A stretch of 64,000 nucleotides of DNA, taken from positions 1 through 64,000 of the IMG/VR virus record IMGVR_UViG_3300027763_000037, one strand, 5' to 3'. Within the stretch, counting starts at the first letter, position 1. Every line of letters starts with the position of its first letter. Positions 21,212-28,850 of the stretch are shown here, piece after piece. The notes beneath the pieces are model-generated. The model saw only the letters and a program-made list of their open reading frames with translations. It was not told the DNA's origin and ran no database searches. The translations under genes and the position numbers were made by a program. The stretch is from a virus.

Positions 21212-22182
21212 TTTTTTCCAAACAACTCTATGTACCAAGAATACATTCTATTAGCAAAATATCTTTGAACTGCATACCCATCGTGACGCAAATCTCTAGC
21301 CTTGTTTTCATATTTAGACTTTGGTAAATTAATCATTTTTTCTTCTAAATCATAAAACATTTTTTCAGATAATTCTGTATCAGACCTAAACTTTTTAAAA
21401 TCAATCATCCTGTATAGTGCATCTTCTGGACCCCATGTATTCCAAATTAATTCTATATTATTTGCAATACAAAAAATTTCAAGCATTCTTAGGGTATATA
21501 CCGATCTTAATATAGATGCTTCTGCAGACATGACCTGCTCAACTTTTCCAGATCCAATCTCTTCTTTAGTTACTGTTCTCATATTGACATGATCAACAAA
21601 GTTTACATCATTTCTTTCTTTTGCTCCAGGGTACTCCAATAATCCATAACCAATTTGTCGATCAATATCTGGTGCTAAAAAATATATAATATTTGGATTA
21701 CCAAAAAGATGACAATACTTAAAGATATTTTGAACTATTTTTTCTATAGAGCCACCAGTAAAAGAAAGTGCTTGGTAAGGACCAAAACTTACTTCAGGAT
21801 TATCTGTCTTCATCCATTGATATAAAATTGATGGCCAAGTCTCCTCTACTGGCAAACCTGAGCCAAATGTTTGGGAACATCCAGCAAATAAAACATTTGT
21901 TTTATCTTTATTTAGTCTACTAAATTCATCAGACCTGTGCCCAAAAGAATTGCTTATATATGAAATTTTTTCATCATAAACAATTGAACTTTCCATGTCT
22001 GGACTGTCATCTAAATGAAATGACAAAGGATTTTTGTTATATGAATCCAACATTGGCAAACTACAGTGATCAAGATTATACGTCATTGGATTTAAAGATA
22101 AAATATTTAAATCTATTTGATCTAGCCTAAACCTATCATTAGCATATTCTGGACCATCATAATTAAAAAACCTACTAGTCAT
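21208..22182 (-). CDS. SGNH/GDSL-family hydrolase
   Basis: The 324-aa protein has ISNSFGHRSDEFSRL, then NVLFAGCSQTFGSGLP (catalytic Ser), LSFTGGSIEKIVQN (block II-like) and IIYFLAPDIDRQ (block III-like). A C-terminal RDLRHDGYAVQRYFANRMYS can provide Asp and His. Closest in the window to the copy at 26640 (same FAGCS and FGNPNII segments). It is translationally coupled to the carbamoyltransferase, which suggests that both act on one molecule. Confidence 0.8.
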   Translation of the reverse strand: MTSRFFNYDGPEYANDRFRLDQIDLNILSLNPMTYNLDHCSLPMLDSYNKNPLSFHLDDSPDMESSIVYDEKISYISNSFGHRSDEFSRLNKDKTNVLFAGCSQTFGSGLPVEETWPSILYQWMKTDNPEVSFGPYQALSFTGGSIEKIVQNIFKYCHLFGNPNIIYFLAPDIDRQIGYGLLEYPGAKERNDVNFVDHVNMRTVTKEEIGSGKVEQVMSAEASILRSVYTLRMLEIFCIANNIELIWNTWGPEDALYRMIDFKKFRSDTELSEKMFYDLEEKMINLPKSKYENKARDLRHDGYAVQRYFANRMYSWYIELFGKK

Positions 22183-22185
22183 AGA

Positions 22186-22857
22186 CTATTCTCTTCCGTC
22201 AGAAAGTATTGGCTTCTCCATATTGTGATACCAGTGTGGCAAAGAGTATCTTGTCCCTGATGTTATTTCTTGTACTTCATGAACGTACAAAAAGTTTGAT
22301 GGGAAAAATACAATACTGCCAGGGTCTGGCTCAAGAATAATATCTGAATTTACAAATTCAATCTCTCCACCTTCGTAGTCATCATTAAAGTATGAAACTA
22401 CAGATAGAACACGGCTACTAATTCCATGATCTTGGTGTGCTGGAAGGAATCCTCCTGGCTCATACCTAAGCATATTTACGCCAAACTCTCTTGACTTTAT
22501 GTTTGCATGAGCAAATGGATATAACTCTTTTGCATAATGATTGTAAGCAACCTCAAGTGGATCATAAATTCTTTTTGATAGACTTGACAACTCTTTGTAA
22601 TAATAGTCTTGTTCTGTAACCGTACCAGGTTTGGGAATAAATTTTTGCCAACAAAATGTTTCTAGAGTTCCAGCACTTTCATTTTGCCATGGCATCCAAT
22701 CTGTTTGAATTGTATGGGCATTTCCATGCTCTTTGTTAATAAATCTTTCGTGCATTTCTTTTATATCATCAATAATTAATTGAGGATCTTTAATAATGTT
22801 AGTATAGTATACTAATCCAAGGTCTGCAATTTCAAAATCAAATGGAAGTGAGTTCAT
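22186..22857 (-). CDS. 2OG-Fe(II) oxygenase, prolyl-hydroxylase-like
   Basis: The 223-aa protein has VNMLRYEPGGFLPAHQDHG (HxD first ligands), VSYFNDDYEGGEIEFVNSD, GSIVFFPSNFLYVHEVQEI (distal His) and GTRYSLPHWYH (2OG-binding Arg). The DYEGGEIEF strand is shared with the enzyme at 10838. It would hydroxylate a protein or glycan side chain. It overlaps the next oxygenase gene upstream by 20 bases. Confidence 0.85.
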   Translation of the reverse strand: MNSLPFDFEIADLGLVYYTNIIKDPQLIIDDIKEMHERFINKEHGNAHTIQTDWMPWQNESAGTLETFCWQKFIPKPGTVTEQDYYYKELSSLSKRIYDPLEVAYNHYAKELYPFAHANIKSREFGVNMLRYEPGGFLPAHQDHGISSRVLSVVSYFNDDYEGGEIEFVNSDIILEPDPGSIVFFPSNFLYVHEVQEITSGTRYSLPHWYHNMEKPILSDGRE

Positions 22858-23443
22858 GGAACTGAGCCTCCCATCTTAGGTTAGATTTTGGAACATCGAT
22901 AAAGTCTGGATCAACATGCTCTGGCAAACTTGTATGCATGTATAGTGCAGTATATCTGTTACCCCTTGTTACTGTTGTTATTCCATGGATGTATTCGCTT
23001 CCAGCCCCTGGAAAAAATACAGCAGAGTATTGCTTGGGTTGATATGTAAAGTTTTGATTAGGGAAATATATCATTCCTCCATCATATTCTGATTCATTGT
23101 TTAGATACATAATTGTGCTCCACTCAATAAATGGCTCAGGATCTTGAGCATCTATATGAAGTCCGCCCTTTGTTCCTTCTGTCCAGTGTGATCCAAAACC
23201 TTTAAAAACATAAATAGGATTTACAAACCCATTAAGTTGTTTATGAACATCATTTGCTTTGTGTCCGTACTTTACCATTATGTCCATTACTGTTGGGTTA
23301 TATGGCAAAGAGGTTCCACCATATCGTTCCTTATAGTACTCTGGGTATGGAAGTTTGACACCATTTGGATCTTGCTGCTCACGTATCAGTGTTGCTGCAT
23401 CCTCTGGGGATATAAAGTTTTCTATAATTTTTATTCTATGCAT
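22838..23443 (-). CDS. 2OG-Fe(II) oxygenase
   Basis: The 201-aa protein has KGGLHIDAQDPEPF (HxD), STIMYLNNESEYDGGMIYFP, YSAVFFPGAGSEYIHGITTV (distal His) and RGNRYTALYMHTS (Arg). It belongs to the same broad class as the neighbour but is not a close copy. An AAGGAGGAAAAC ribosome site and TATAAT box (23461-23466) precede its ATG, so it heads an operon with the oxygenase, SGNH and carbamoyltransferase genes. Confidence 0.85.
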   Translation of the reverse strand: MHRIKIIENFISPEDAATLIREQQDPNGVKLPYPEYYKERYGGTSLPYNPTVMDIMVKYGHKANDVHKQLNGFVNPIYVFKGFGSHWTEGTKGGLHIDAQDPEPFIEWSTIMYLNNESEYDGGMIYFPNQNFTYQPKQYSAVFFPGAGSEYIHGITTVTRGNRYTALYMHTSLPEHVDPDFIDVPKSNLRWEAQFHELTSI

Positions 23444-23460
23444 GTTTTCCTCCTTATTAA

Positions 23461-23466
23461 TTATAC
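23461..23466 (-). promoter_or_regulatory. -10 box TATAAT before the oxygenase-SGNH-carbamoyltransferase operon
   Basis: TATAAT on the minus strand ends 17 bases before ATG 23443, with AAGGAGG in between. No consensus -35 is seen. It separates this operon from the glycosyltransferase gene upstream. Confidence 0.55.
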
Positions 23467-23468
23467 CA

Positions 23469-24329
23469 CTAACGAATAGACCTTGTTATTCCAATAAATC
23501 TCTCGCCTTGTACTGCCTGAAAGTCTAACTGATCATGGTTATATTTTGGGTCATTTTTTTCAAATGGCAACTCATATATTCTATCTATCTGTATACCGTG
23601 AAAATTAATAAAATCTTTTACTGTTCTTTGATTATGTTTTTCTATATTTATAAATCTTGAATTACCATGTTTAATTAATCTAACAAACTCATTATAATTG
23701 TGCACCAAAGAAAATGGGGTATATATTGTTTCAATAATATTTTCTGAAATTTTAGAATATAGATTTGAGCAATAAGAATATATATCTATTCCACTGCAAT
23801 AAAGCAAAATGCTTACAGTTTCATTTTCTCCATAGTACTTTAAATGTCTTGGGTATTCAAACTGTTTTAATATATCTCCTTTACCAAATGCAAAATCTCT
23901 TGTAAAGACATTAGAAATTTGTGTAGACATTAAATCTTCAGATACAATTTCAAAAGAAAAGTCATCTTTTAACTTAAAATAAGTATTTCCTTTGCCAGAT
24001 ACAATCGCTTTTTTGTTATCTAAAAATCCAATTAGTTCTGTGTCCCAAGATTTTTTTACCATAACATTATCACCAACTAGCAGGACATAGTCTGAATTAG
24101 AAGACTGTATTGCATTTAGTTTCATATCACAAGGACTTTCGTGTGAGTCCCATATGACATGTCTATATTTTATATTTTTATAATCTTTGAATATATAATC
24201 TTTTATTAAAGGACTTTGATCAATAATTGTAATAAAAATTTCATTATCTGTGTTATTAATTAAATTTTCAACAACATCCTTTAATTGCTTTCCTTTATAA
24301 GAATAAATTATGGCTTCTATACTATTCAT
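23469..24329 (-). CDS. Glycosyltransferase, GlcNAc-transferase-like
   Basis: The 286-aa protein has a GT-A-like start, IEAIIYSYKGKQLKDVVENL, a strand ITIIDQSP, then YRHVIWDSHESPCDMKLNAI and YVLLVGDNVMVKKSWDTELI, where GDN stands in for the DxD/DSH metal motif before a conserved W-D. The pattern resembles the enzyme at 5416 in reduced form. The later half, with FSLVHNYNEFVRLI and GIQIDRIYELPF, is specific. A nucleotide-sugar donor is likely. It overlaps the next gene by eight bases. Confidence 0.65.
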   Translation of the reverse strand: MNSIEAIIYSYKGKQLKDVVENLINNTDNEIFITIIDQSPLIKDYIFKDYKNIKYRHVIWDSHESPCDMKLNAIQSSNSDYVLLVGDNVMVKKSWDTELIGFLDNKKAIVSGKGNTYFKLKDDFSFEIVSEDLMSTQISNVFTRDFAFGKGDILKQFEYPRHLKYYGENETVSILLYCSGIDIYSYCSNLYSKISENIIETIYTPFSLVHNYNEFVRLIKHGNSRFINIEKHNQRTVKDFINFHGIQIDRIYELPFEKNDPKYNHDQLDFQAVQGERFIGITRSIR

Positions 24330-25089
24330 CTAAATACTCTTCTTTTGTGTTGGTTTTAGATCCAAACAATTTCTTTCTCCAAGCAGTTTTTTTGTAATAC
24401 CCGTAAAGCATAGAACGTCTATTTTCTGCACGGAACTCATGCTTATCTAATTCCTCTGGTGTTTCTATTACCTCAAGTTCCCAATTATCTCTTTTAAATG
24501 GAATAATTTGAAATATGGGGGTTCCTTTTTTAATTGTTCCTCTAAAGTCTTTTTGTAAAAAGAAAGCAGTAAAAACTGGAAGGCCCCAAATATCTGACTC
24601 AACTATACCAGACTGTGTATAGAAAGGAAGATCAAACCTGTTCATTGGGTGAGTAATTAATACTGAATACCCTGGAGGAGTTTCATAATACCAATTCATT
24701 CTCCATCCGTAGTGCACTGGATGACAGTTATTTGGTATTGGCATATCTATGATTGGTCTTTTGTCAACAAGCATTACGTCTCCATCCCACCAAAGAATTG
24801 GCTTGCCAGTACCTGGTTCAACATCTACATGAAGATCATCTTCTAAAACATACTGATAGCCAGCAGTTAGCGAATCTAAAAAAGGCATACACATCTTTGT
24901 AGAGACTTGAGCACCATCAGTTCCAATATGGTTAACTGGGTTTAAGTGTTCATCGCTATTCCAAAAATCATGTCTTGATAAAGATTTATACCATTCTGGA
25001 ACATGCTTTGCTGATGGTTCTGGTGGAGACAATCTTTGTCCGTGATTTAAAAAGGCTGGAGTAAATGTAATCTTAAGAGGATCACTCAC
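24322..25089 (-). CDS. Unknown protein, paralogue trio member 1
   Basis: The 255-aa protein is clearly related to the next gene (25086). Both have an opening FTPAFLNHG or PAFTPEPIPAS followed by PEWYKSL or PDWYKKM. Both then have KMCMPFLDSLTAGYQYVLED (here) or the matching RCMPIFDAITAGYI, a central SVLITHPMNR or SVLVTNPIHR, and FQIIPFKRDNWELEV near the C terminus. No family is recognised with confidence. Small uncharacterised proteins of this kind occur in other environmental phages as I recall. It ends in a Lys-rich tail. Confidence 0.65.
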   Translation of the reverse strand: MSDPLKITFTPAFLNHGQRLSPPEPSAKHVPEWYKSLSRHDFWNSDEHLNPVNHIGTDGAQVSTKMCMPFLDSLTAGYQYVLEDDLHVDVEPGTGKPILWWDGDVMLVDKRPIIDMPIPNNCHPVHYGWRMNWYYETPPGYSVLITHPMNRFDLPFYTQSGIVESDIWGLPVFTAFFLQKDFRGTIKKGTPIFQIIPFKRDNWELEVIETPEELDKHEFRAENRRSMLYGYYKKTAWRKKLFGSKTNTKEEYLDE

Positions 25090-25808
25090 TTGTAATCCTT
25101 TTTTGACCTCATCTTATTCTTGTATCCAAACTTAAATGTACTGCGTAAAAACATTCTTTGTTTAGTTATAAGTTTATTTGCAACTACTGGATCAACTAGT
25201 TCCATCTCATAGTCATCTCTCTTAAAAGGAATAACTTGCACTAATGGCATTCCTTGCTTTAGCACACCCTTAAAATCTTTTTCAACCAAGAATGAAAAAT
25301 GTCCATCAACAATAAACTTATCACTATCAACAACTCCACTAATTGCCTGGAGCGGTGAAGGATCCCTGTGTATTGGGTTTGTAACTAAAACACTATGGCC
25401 CTCTTCTGTCTCTAATGCCCAAAATGGCATGATTCTAAATAAATCACGATGATATCTTGTTTCATCTATTGGATATGTACTATATTGTTCTCTTGAATGA
25501 CTAGAAACAAGATCATTCTTAATCATGTTCAATGGATTTGGAATACTCCATGTTATCTTTGCTGGGTTGGTTGCATCAACATAAATATCACAAGGAAGGC
25601 TTAAGATATACCCTGCAGTTATAGCATCAAAAATTGGCATACATCTTTTAACAGTACTTGTTGAAGTTCCCTGTGGCAAGGCCATCTCTTCATTTATATC
25701 AGATGGCATTTTTTTATACCAATCAGGCATGCTTTTGGATGCTGGAATTGGCTCAGGTGTAAATGCTGGGGTTCTATCGTTAAATGGATAGAATTTAATC
25801 TTGCTCAT
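25086..25808 (-). CDS. Unknown protein, paralogue trio member 2
   Basis: The 240-aa second member. It has SMPDWYKKMPSDIN, CMPIFDAITAGYILSLPCDI, GHSVLVTNPIHRD, FSFLVEKDFKGVLKQG and VQVIPFKRDDYEMELVD. The conserved PFKRD and the ITAGY stretch suggest a beta-barrel with a bound ligand, but the fold is not recognised. It is coupled to members 1 and 3 by short overlaps. Confidence 0.65.
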   Translation of the reverse strand: MSKIKFYPFNDRTPAFTPEPIPASKSMPDWYKKMPSDINEEMALPQGTSTSTVKRCMPIFDAITAGYILSLPCDIYVDATNPAKITWSIPNPLNMIKNDLVSSHSREQYSTYPIDETRYHRDLFRIMPFWALETEEGHSVLVTNPIHRDPSPLQAISGVVDSDKFIVDGHFSFLVEKDFKGVLKQGMPLVQVIPFKRDDYEMELVDPVVANKLITKQRMFLRSTFKFGYKNKMRSKKDYK

Positions 25809-26466
25809 AGAAGTTCCTCACTCTCTCTACTATTATACCACTAGGACGAATTACCATATTAAACATAGGTGACTGTCTCAGAATCTTTCCAAACCCATCC
25901 TTAATCATATGACTTCCAGTATTCTTAAAATGAAAGTTAACAAAAGGTGGCTCAATATATTGAGTTCTTGGATCAATTCTTTTTGACTCAAATGATACTG
26001 GATAGATATAAAATGGTGAATTTTCTGGTTGCTCTATTGAAATACTGACATTCTCATCTATTATCCAAGGTATATAAAATTTGTATGTGCCTGGAAAACA
26101 GCCCTCTGGTAAAAAATTGCTTTCTTTTGATTTATAGTACTGCCTCATCCAAGGCCTATCGACATTATAGAACTCTTCTTCTTTTTGCTGCACAAGCATC
26201 TCAGCATGGTTGCCTTGTTGCAATACAATTTTTTCATCATCAAAAGAAATAAGTTTTGGTTTTATATAAAGATTTTCAACATAACGATTGATAGGCTTTA
26301 TGACACTATGCATATATTTTCCAGATAAGACATGCTGATAGTTTAACCACTTGTCTGGAAGCCTTGATCCTTTAGATATTTCAATAAAGGATGGATCAAT
26401 TGAATCATACCAGACTTCATAGTTAAAGTCTGACTTGGCATTAATCTCTGGCAAATCTTTATTCAT
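25795..26466 (-). CDS. Unknown protein, paralogue trio member 3 (diverged)
   Basis: The 223-aa member is more diverged. SRLPDKWLNYQH replaces the PxWYK segment, and VSISIEQPENSPFYIYPVSF and HMIKDGFGKILRQSPMFNMV follow the same order as SVLVTNP and KGVLKQGMPLVQV in the other two. It keeps the same length and order of blocks. It has an AAAGGAATAAA ribosome site and heads the three-gene run. Confidence 0.5.
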   Translation of the reverse strand: MNKDLPEINAKSDFNYEVWYDSIDPSFIEISKGSRLPDKWLNYQHVLSGKYMHSVIKPINRYVENLYIKPKLISFDDEKIVLQQGNHAEMLVQQKEEEFYNVDRPWMRQYYKSKESNFLPEGCFPGTYKFYIPWIIDENVSISIEQPENSPFYIYPVSFESKRIDPRTQYIEPPFVNFHFKNTGSHMIKDGFGKILRQSPMFNMVIRPSGIIVERVRNFYEQD

Positions 26467-26467
26467 T

Positions 26468-26650
26468 TTATTCCTTTATTTTTAAAACATACATACACGG
26501 ATCTCCGCCATCTTCCCACTCTTGTGCTTCTTCTTCAGTCATGTATGGATCACCTGTATGCGTATTACAAAATGGCTCTGTTACCCATCCTCTTTCTATA
26601 CCATTACCTAGCCAGATGTTAAACTCTAGTTCGTCATTATCATCTATCAT
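26468..26650 (-). CDS. 60-aa acidic hypothetical protein
   Basis: MIDDNDELEFNIWLGNGIER is followed by GWVTEPFCNTHTGDPYMTEE. It is acidic with a few Cys and His (FCNTH and DPCMY), a pattern found in small actinophage proteins. It overlaps the SGNH gene upstream by 11 bases. Function unknown. Confidence 0.5.
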   Translation of the reverse strand: MIDDNDELEFNIWLGNGIERGWVTEPFCNTHTGDPYMTEEEAQEWEDGGDPCMYVLKIKE

Positions 26651-27509
26651 TATTTATCCATTCTATAAAAAAGTCAGAAAACATAATATTTGGAACAATA
26701 CCTGGATGAGAGTTATCTGTTCCAATTCCAAAGATATCTTGATGCTCAGAATACTCTGGATCATCATATATTTTTTTAATTATTTCTTCTGGCTTAACTG
26801 TTTTTATTTTTTTAAATGTTTTTAGTCCTAGACTTTCTCCAAAATTTCCTGTGTGTATATCCCAAGATGTTGAGTAAAGTTTTATTTCATGAGAATTGCA
26901 GTATGCTTCAAGAAGTGAATAGAACTGTTTAAATTTTACAAATAATCTATATGCAATCTCTTTTGAATCTACTGTTAACTTCCAGTAATCTTCGTCTCCA
27001 TATTTTGCATGATTCTTAAGTCTAAAGATATCGGTATCATAATCATAAAATGTTTCTCTTGTAAAATCTGCAAAAGAAACACATATGATGTCTGGATTTC
27101 CAAACTCAACACAATATTTTATTATGTTTGTAACAAGTATTTCAACGCTTGCACCCATAATGCCAAGACAATGGAAATCTCCTTTATTTTCAAAATCTAA
27201 AGAATTGTACACTCTCCTAGACCATCTAAACTTATCAGGAAGACCTTGTCCAAAAGTTGCCGAACATCCAGCAAAAAGAATATTTGTCTTGTTTGTATCT
27301 AAAGTATCAAAATCATCACATCTATGCCCATAGTTATTTATTTTATAATAAACTCTTTTGTCAATATTTTCTTCTGGATATGACAAAGTTTGTACCTCAC
27401 TATTTTCAAATAATGATCTATCTGCCTTGTCTATTTTATAAGACATTTCTGAATGAGCATACAGGTTTTCATTTGAAAGTATTTCTACAATCATTGGTCT
27501 TTCACTCAT
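26640..27509 (-). CDS. SGNH/GDSL-family hydrolase
   Basis: The 289-aa fourth copy. It has NNYGHRCDDFDTL, TNILFAGCSATFGQGLPDKF (catalytic Ser), LGIMGASVEILVTNI, PDIICVSFADFTRET and, near the end, GIGTDNSHPGIVPNIMFSDF with the likely Asp/His pair. Its neighbours are the unknown trio on one side and the HslV-like protein on the other. Confidence 0.78.
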   Translation of the reverse strand: MSERPMIVEILSNENLYAHSEMSYKIDKADRSLFENSEVQTLSYPEENIDKRVYYKINNYGHRCDDFDTLDTNKTNILFAGCSATFGQGLPDKFRWSRRVYNSLDFENKGDFHCLGIMGASVEILVTNIIKYCVEFGNPDIICVSFADFTRETFYDYDTDIFRLKNHAKYGDEDYWKLTVDSKEIAYRLFVKFKQFYSLLEAYCNSHEIKLYSTSWDIHTGNFGESLGLKTFKKIKTVKPEEIIKKIYDDPEYSEHQDIFGIGTDNSHPGIVPNIMFSDFFIEWINNDR

Positions 27510-27510
27510 G

Positions 27511-28035
27511 CTACATGCTCACTATGTCAACTGGTCCCATACATGATGGGTTAAACTTGATAGCAGCATTAACTGCTTGCATTACTCTGTTCCTTGCATT
27601 TTTTTGTTTGTCTGTTGCATACAGAACGCCGTAAGCATATTCTGCTCCTGAACCCATAGCAAGGTAAGGGAGAACATACTTTGACAAAGACATGTCAGCA
27701 GAACTGTGCTCATAGATTTGTCCACGAACTGCAATAATCAAACCAAGATCTCCGTCTTTAGATGTGTCTACCCAAAACTCATTATAGAATTCACGAAGTT
27801 CTTTAACAAACCTTGTCTGCATAAACTTGTCTGTATCTTTAATATTTGGAGCAGTTGGCCTAAAGTTGTATCGGATTCTTTCTCCGTCCATTGCGCCAGC
27901 ATACCCAATAAGGTATGGACCTATCTTCCAAACCTTTGGTGCTTCAAGTGCTAAAATGGTACCATCATCTGATGCTCCACGATCTCCAGCCATATAGATC
28001 TTGTCTTCATGTTTTACAACGGCAATGCAAGTCAC
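27511..28035 (-). CDS. Proteasome beta/HslV-like Ntn hydrolase
   Basis: The start is GTG 28035, giving MTCIAVVKHEDKIYMAGDRG. Removal of Met exposes Thr as the N-terminal nucleophile, exactly as in HslV (MTTIVSVRR...AGDGQAT). The APKVWKIGPYLIGYAGAMDG segment matches the HslV/proteasome KV-I-G-AG region and LAMGSGAEYAYGVLYA the GSG helix. The longer frame (to 28095) is rejected because it spans a consensus promoter; GGAGGGG lies 10 bases before GTG. It is likely a self-compartmentalised protease or peptidase of about 174 aa. No ATPase partner is in the window. Confidence 0.85.
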   Translation of the reverse strand: MTCIAVVKHEDKIYMAGDRGASDDGTILALEAPKVWKIGPYLIGYAGAMDGERIRYNFRPTAPNIKDTDKFMQTRFVKELREFYNEFWVDTSKDGDLGLIIAVRGQIYEHSSADMSLSKYVLPYLAMGSGAEYAYGVLYATDKQKNARNRVMQAVNAAIKFNPSCMGPVDIVSM

Positions 28036-28042
28036 AGGTAGA

Positions 28043-28095
28043 AGCCCCTCCAGATAGGTATAATTAAGTATACCATTGCCTAGAGGGGCTGTCAA
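28043..28095 (-). promoter_or_regulatory. Consensus promoter with nested palindromes for HslV-like gene
   Basis: The minus strand has -35 TTGACA (28095-28090), a 17-base spacer and -10 TATACT (28072-28067). An outer perfect inverted repeat AGCCCCTC (28043-28050) / GAGGGGCT (28083-28090) flanks an inner one, GGTATA (28057-28062) / TATACC (28069-28074). The inner repeat covers the -10 box and the outer one touches the -35 and the ribosome site. This looks like an operator for a dimeric regulator. Confidence 0.75.
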
Positions 28096-28111
28096 CTAGG
28101 GGTAATAATGA

Positions 28112-28396
28112 CTAATTAGCCTTTTTATCTACCGTTTTAAAGGCATCATTTATCTCTGTTAATGATAGCCTTCCATCGTCCAAAAAAGCCCTTGCCAGTC
28201 TTTCAATAACTGTTGCTACTCCTAAGAGTCCTGCAAGCATGACTGCCTGAACTGTGTCAATTCCTACTACGGCTCCTGCTCCCAAGACTGATAGTCCTGA
28301 TGCTGCAAATACCGCAAGAATTCTCATCAGAATATTTGTTATTGCTTTCTGTGGGTGCTCCTGCTTTGGGGGTTCTACTATTTTTTTAGTTGCCAT
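28112..28396 (-). CDS. Small two-helix membrane protein, holin-like
   Basis: The 94-aa protein has a charged N terminus, then two hydrophobic stretches (MRILAVFAASGLSVLGAGAVVG and VQAVMLAGLLGVATVIERLA) and a short charged C terminus ending DAFKTVDKKAN. It resembles actinophage holin-type proteins. With the two following membrane genes it forms a cassette leading to the PA14 protein. The strongest alternative is a host-surface-modifying membrane protein. Confidence 0.55.
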   Translation of the reverse strand: MATKKIVEPPKQEHPQKAITNILMRILAVFAASGLSVLGAGAVVGIDTVQAVMLAGLLGVATVIERLARAFLDDGRLSLTEINDAFKTVDKKAN

Positions 28397-28398
28397 GG

Positions 28399-28623
28399 TT
28401 AGTCCTCCTTGTCCTTATTTCCCTTTGATCCAAAATATCCACCAAGGATACCTATAACACCACCAAGTGCTGTTTGTACAAGGGTCATAACATCTGAAGA
28501 AACCTCTACGGCCTCTCCTGTGGTTTGTGTTTCTATTCCTGCAACAACATAGTCTCCTATGATTGCTGCAAGTATTGCTGCTCCAACCATTGCTGCGAGT
28601 AAGTACATAGTTTTATCTTTCAT
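28399..28623 (-). CDS. Small membrane protein with two helices
   Basis: The 74-aa protein has N-terminal helix MYLLAAMVGAAILAAIIGDYV, a Thr/Glu-rich loop, and a second helix VQTALGGVIGILGGYFG. It ends in GSKGNKDKED. The second helix with GG motifs and charged tail is typical of phage holins or membrane-associated lysis accessory proteins. It is single-base coupled to both neighbours. Confidence 0.55.
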   Translation of the reverse strand: MKDKTMYLLAAMVGAAILAAIIGDYVVAGIETQTTGEAVEVSSDVMTLVQTALGGVIGILGGYFGSKGNKDKED

Positions 28624-28850
28624 TATTTATCCTTTCTTAGCGGGATTGTGATTAACCAGATAACTGTTGTTGCCATTACAGCAATACCAACAATGTCTCT
28701 TGCTGATCCCGTCAAAGTTAGCCATGCGATAAAGAAGCCCAGGAGGGTAAATGCTTGTGCAATTAATTCCATACCTGCGTCTTTAAACCATTTAGTTAAT
28801 CCCTTTAGCATTTTGCCTACCAGGTTTATGGCCTTATTGATTATTTTCAT
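28623..28850 (-). CDS. Small membrane protein with amphipathic start
   Basis: The 75-aa protein begins with an amphipathic basic helix (MKIINKAINLVGKMLKGLTK) and then has two hydrophobic helices, AQAFTLLGFFIAWLTLT and DIVGIAVMATTVIWLITIP. It ends LRKDK. It overlaps the 3' end of the PA14 gene by four bases. Confidence 0.55.
   Translation of the reverse strand: MKIINKAINLVGKMLKGLTKWFKDAGMELIAQAFTLLGFFIAWLTLTGSARDIVGIAVMATTVIWLITIPLRKDK

Noticed and set aside
28036-28095. Upstream start of the HslV-like gene at TTG 28095
   Set aside because: It contains a consensus promoter and would bury the Thr nucleophile 21 residues into the chain.
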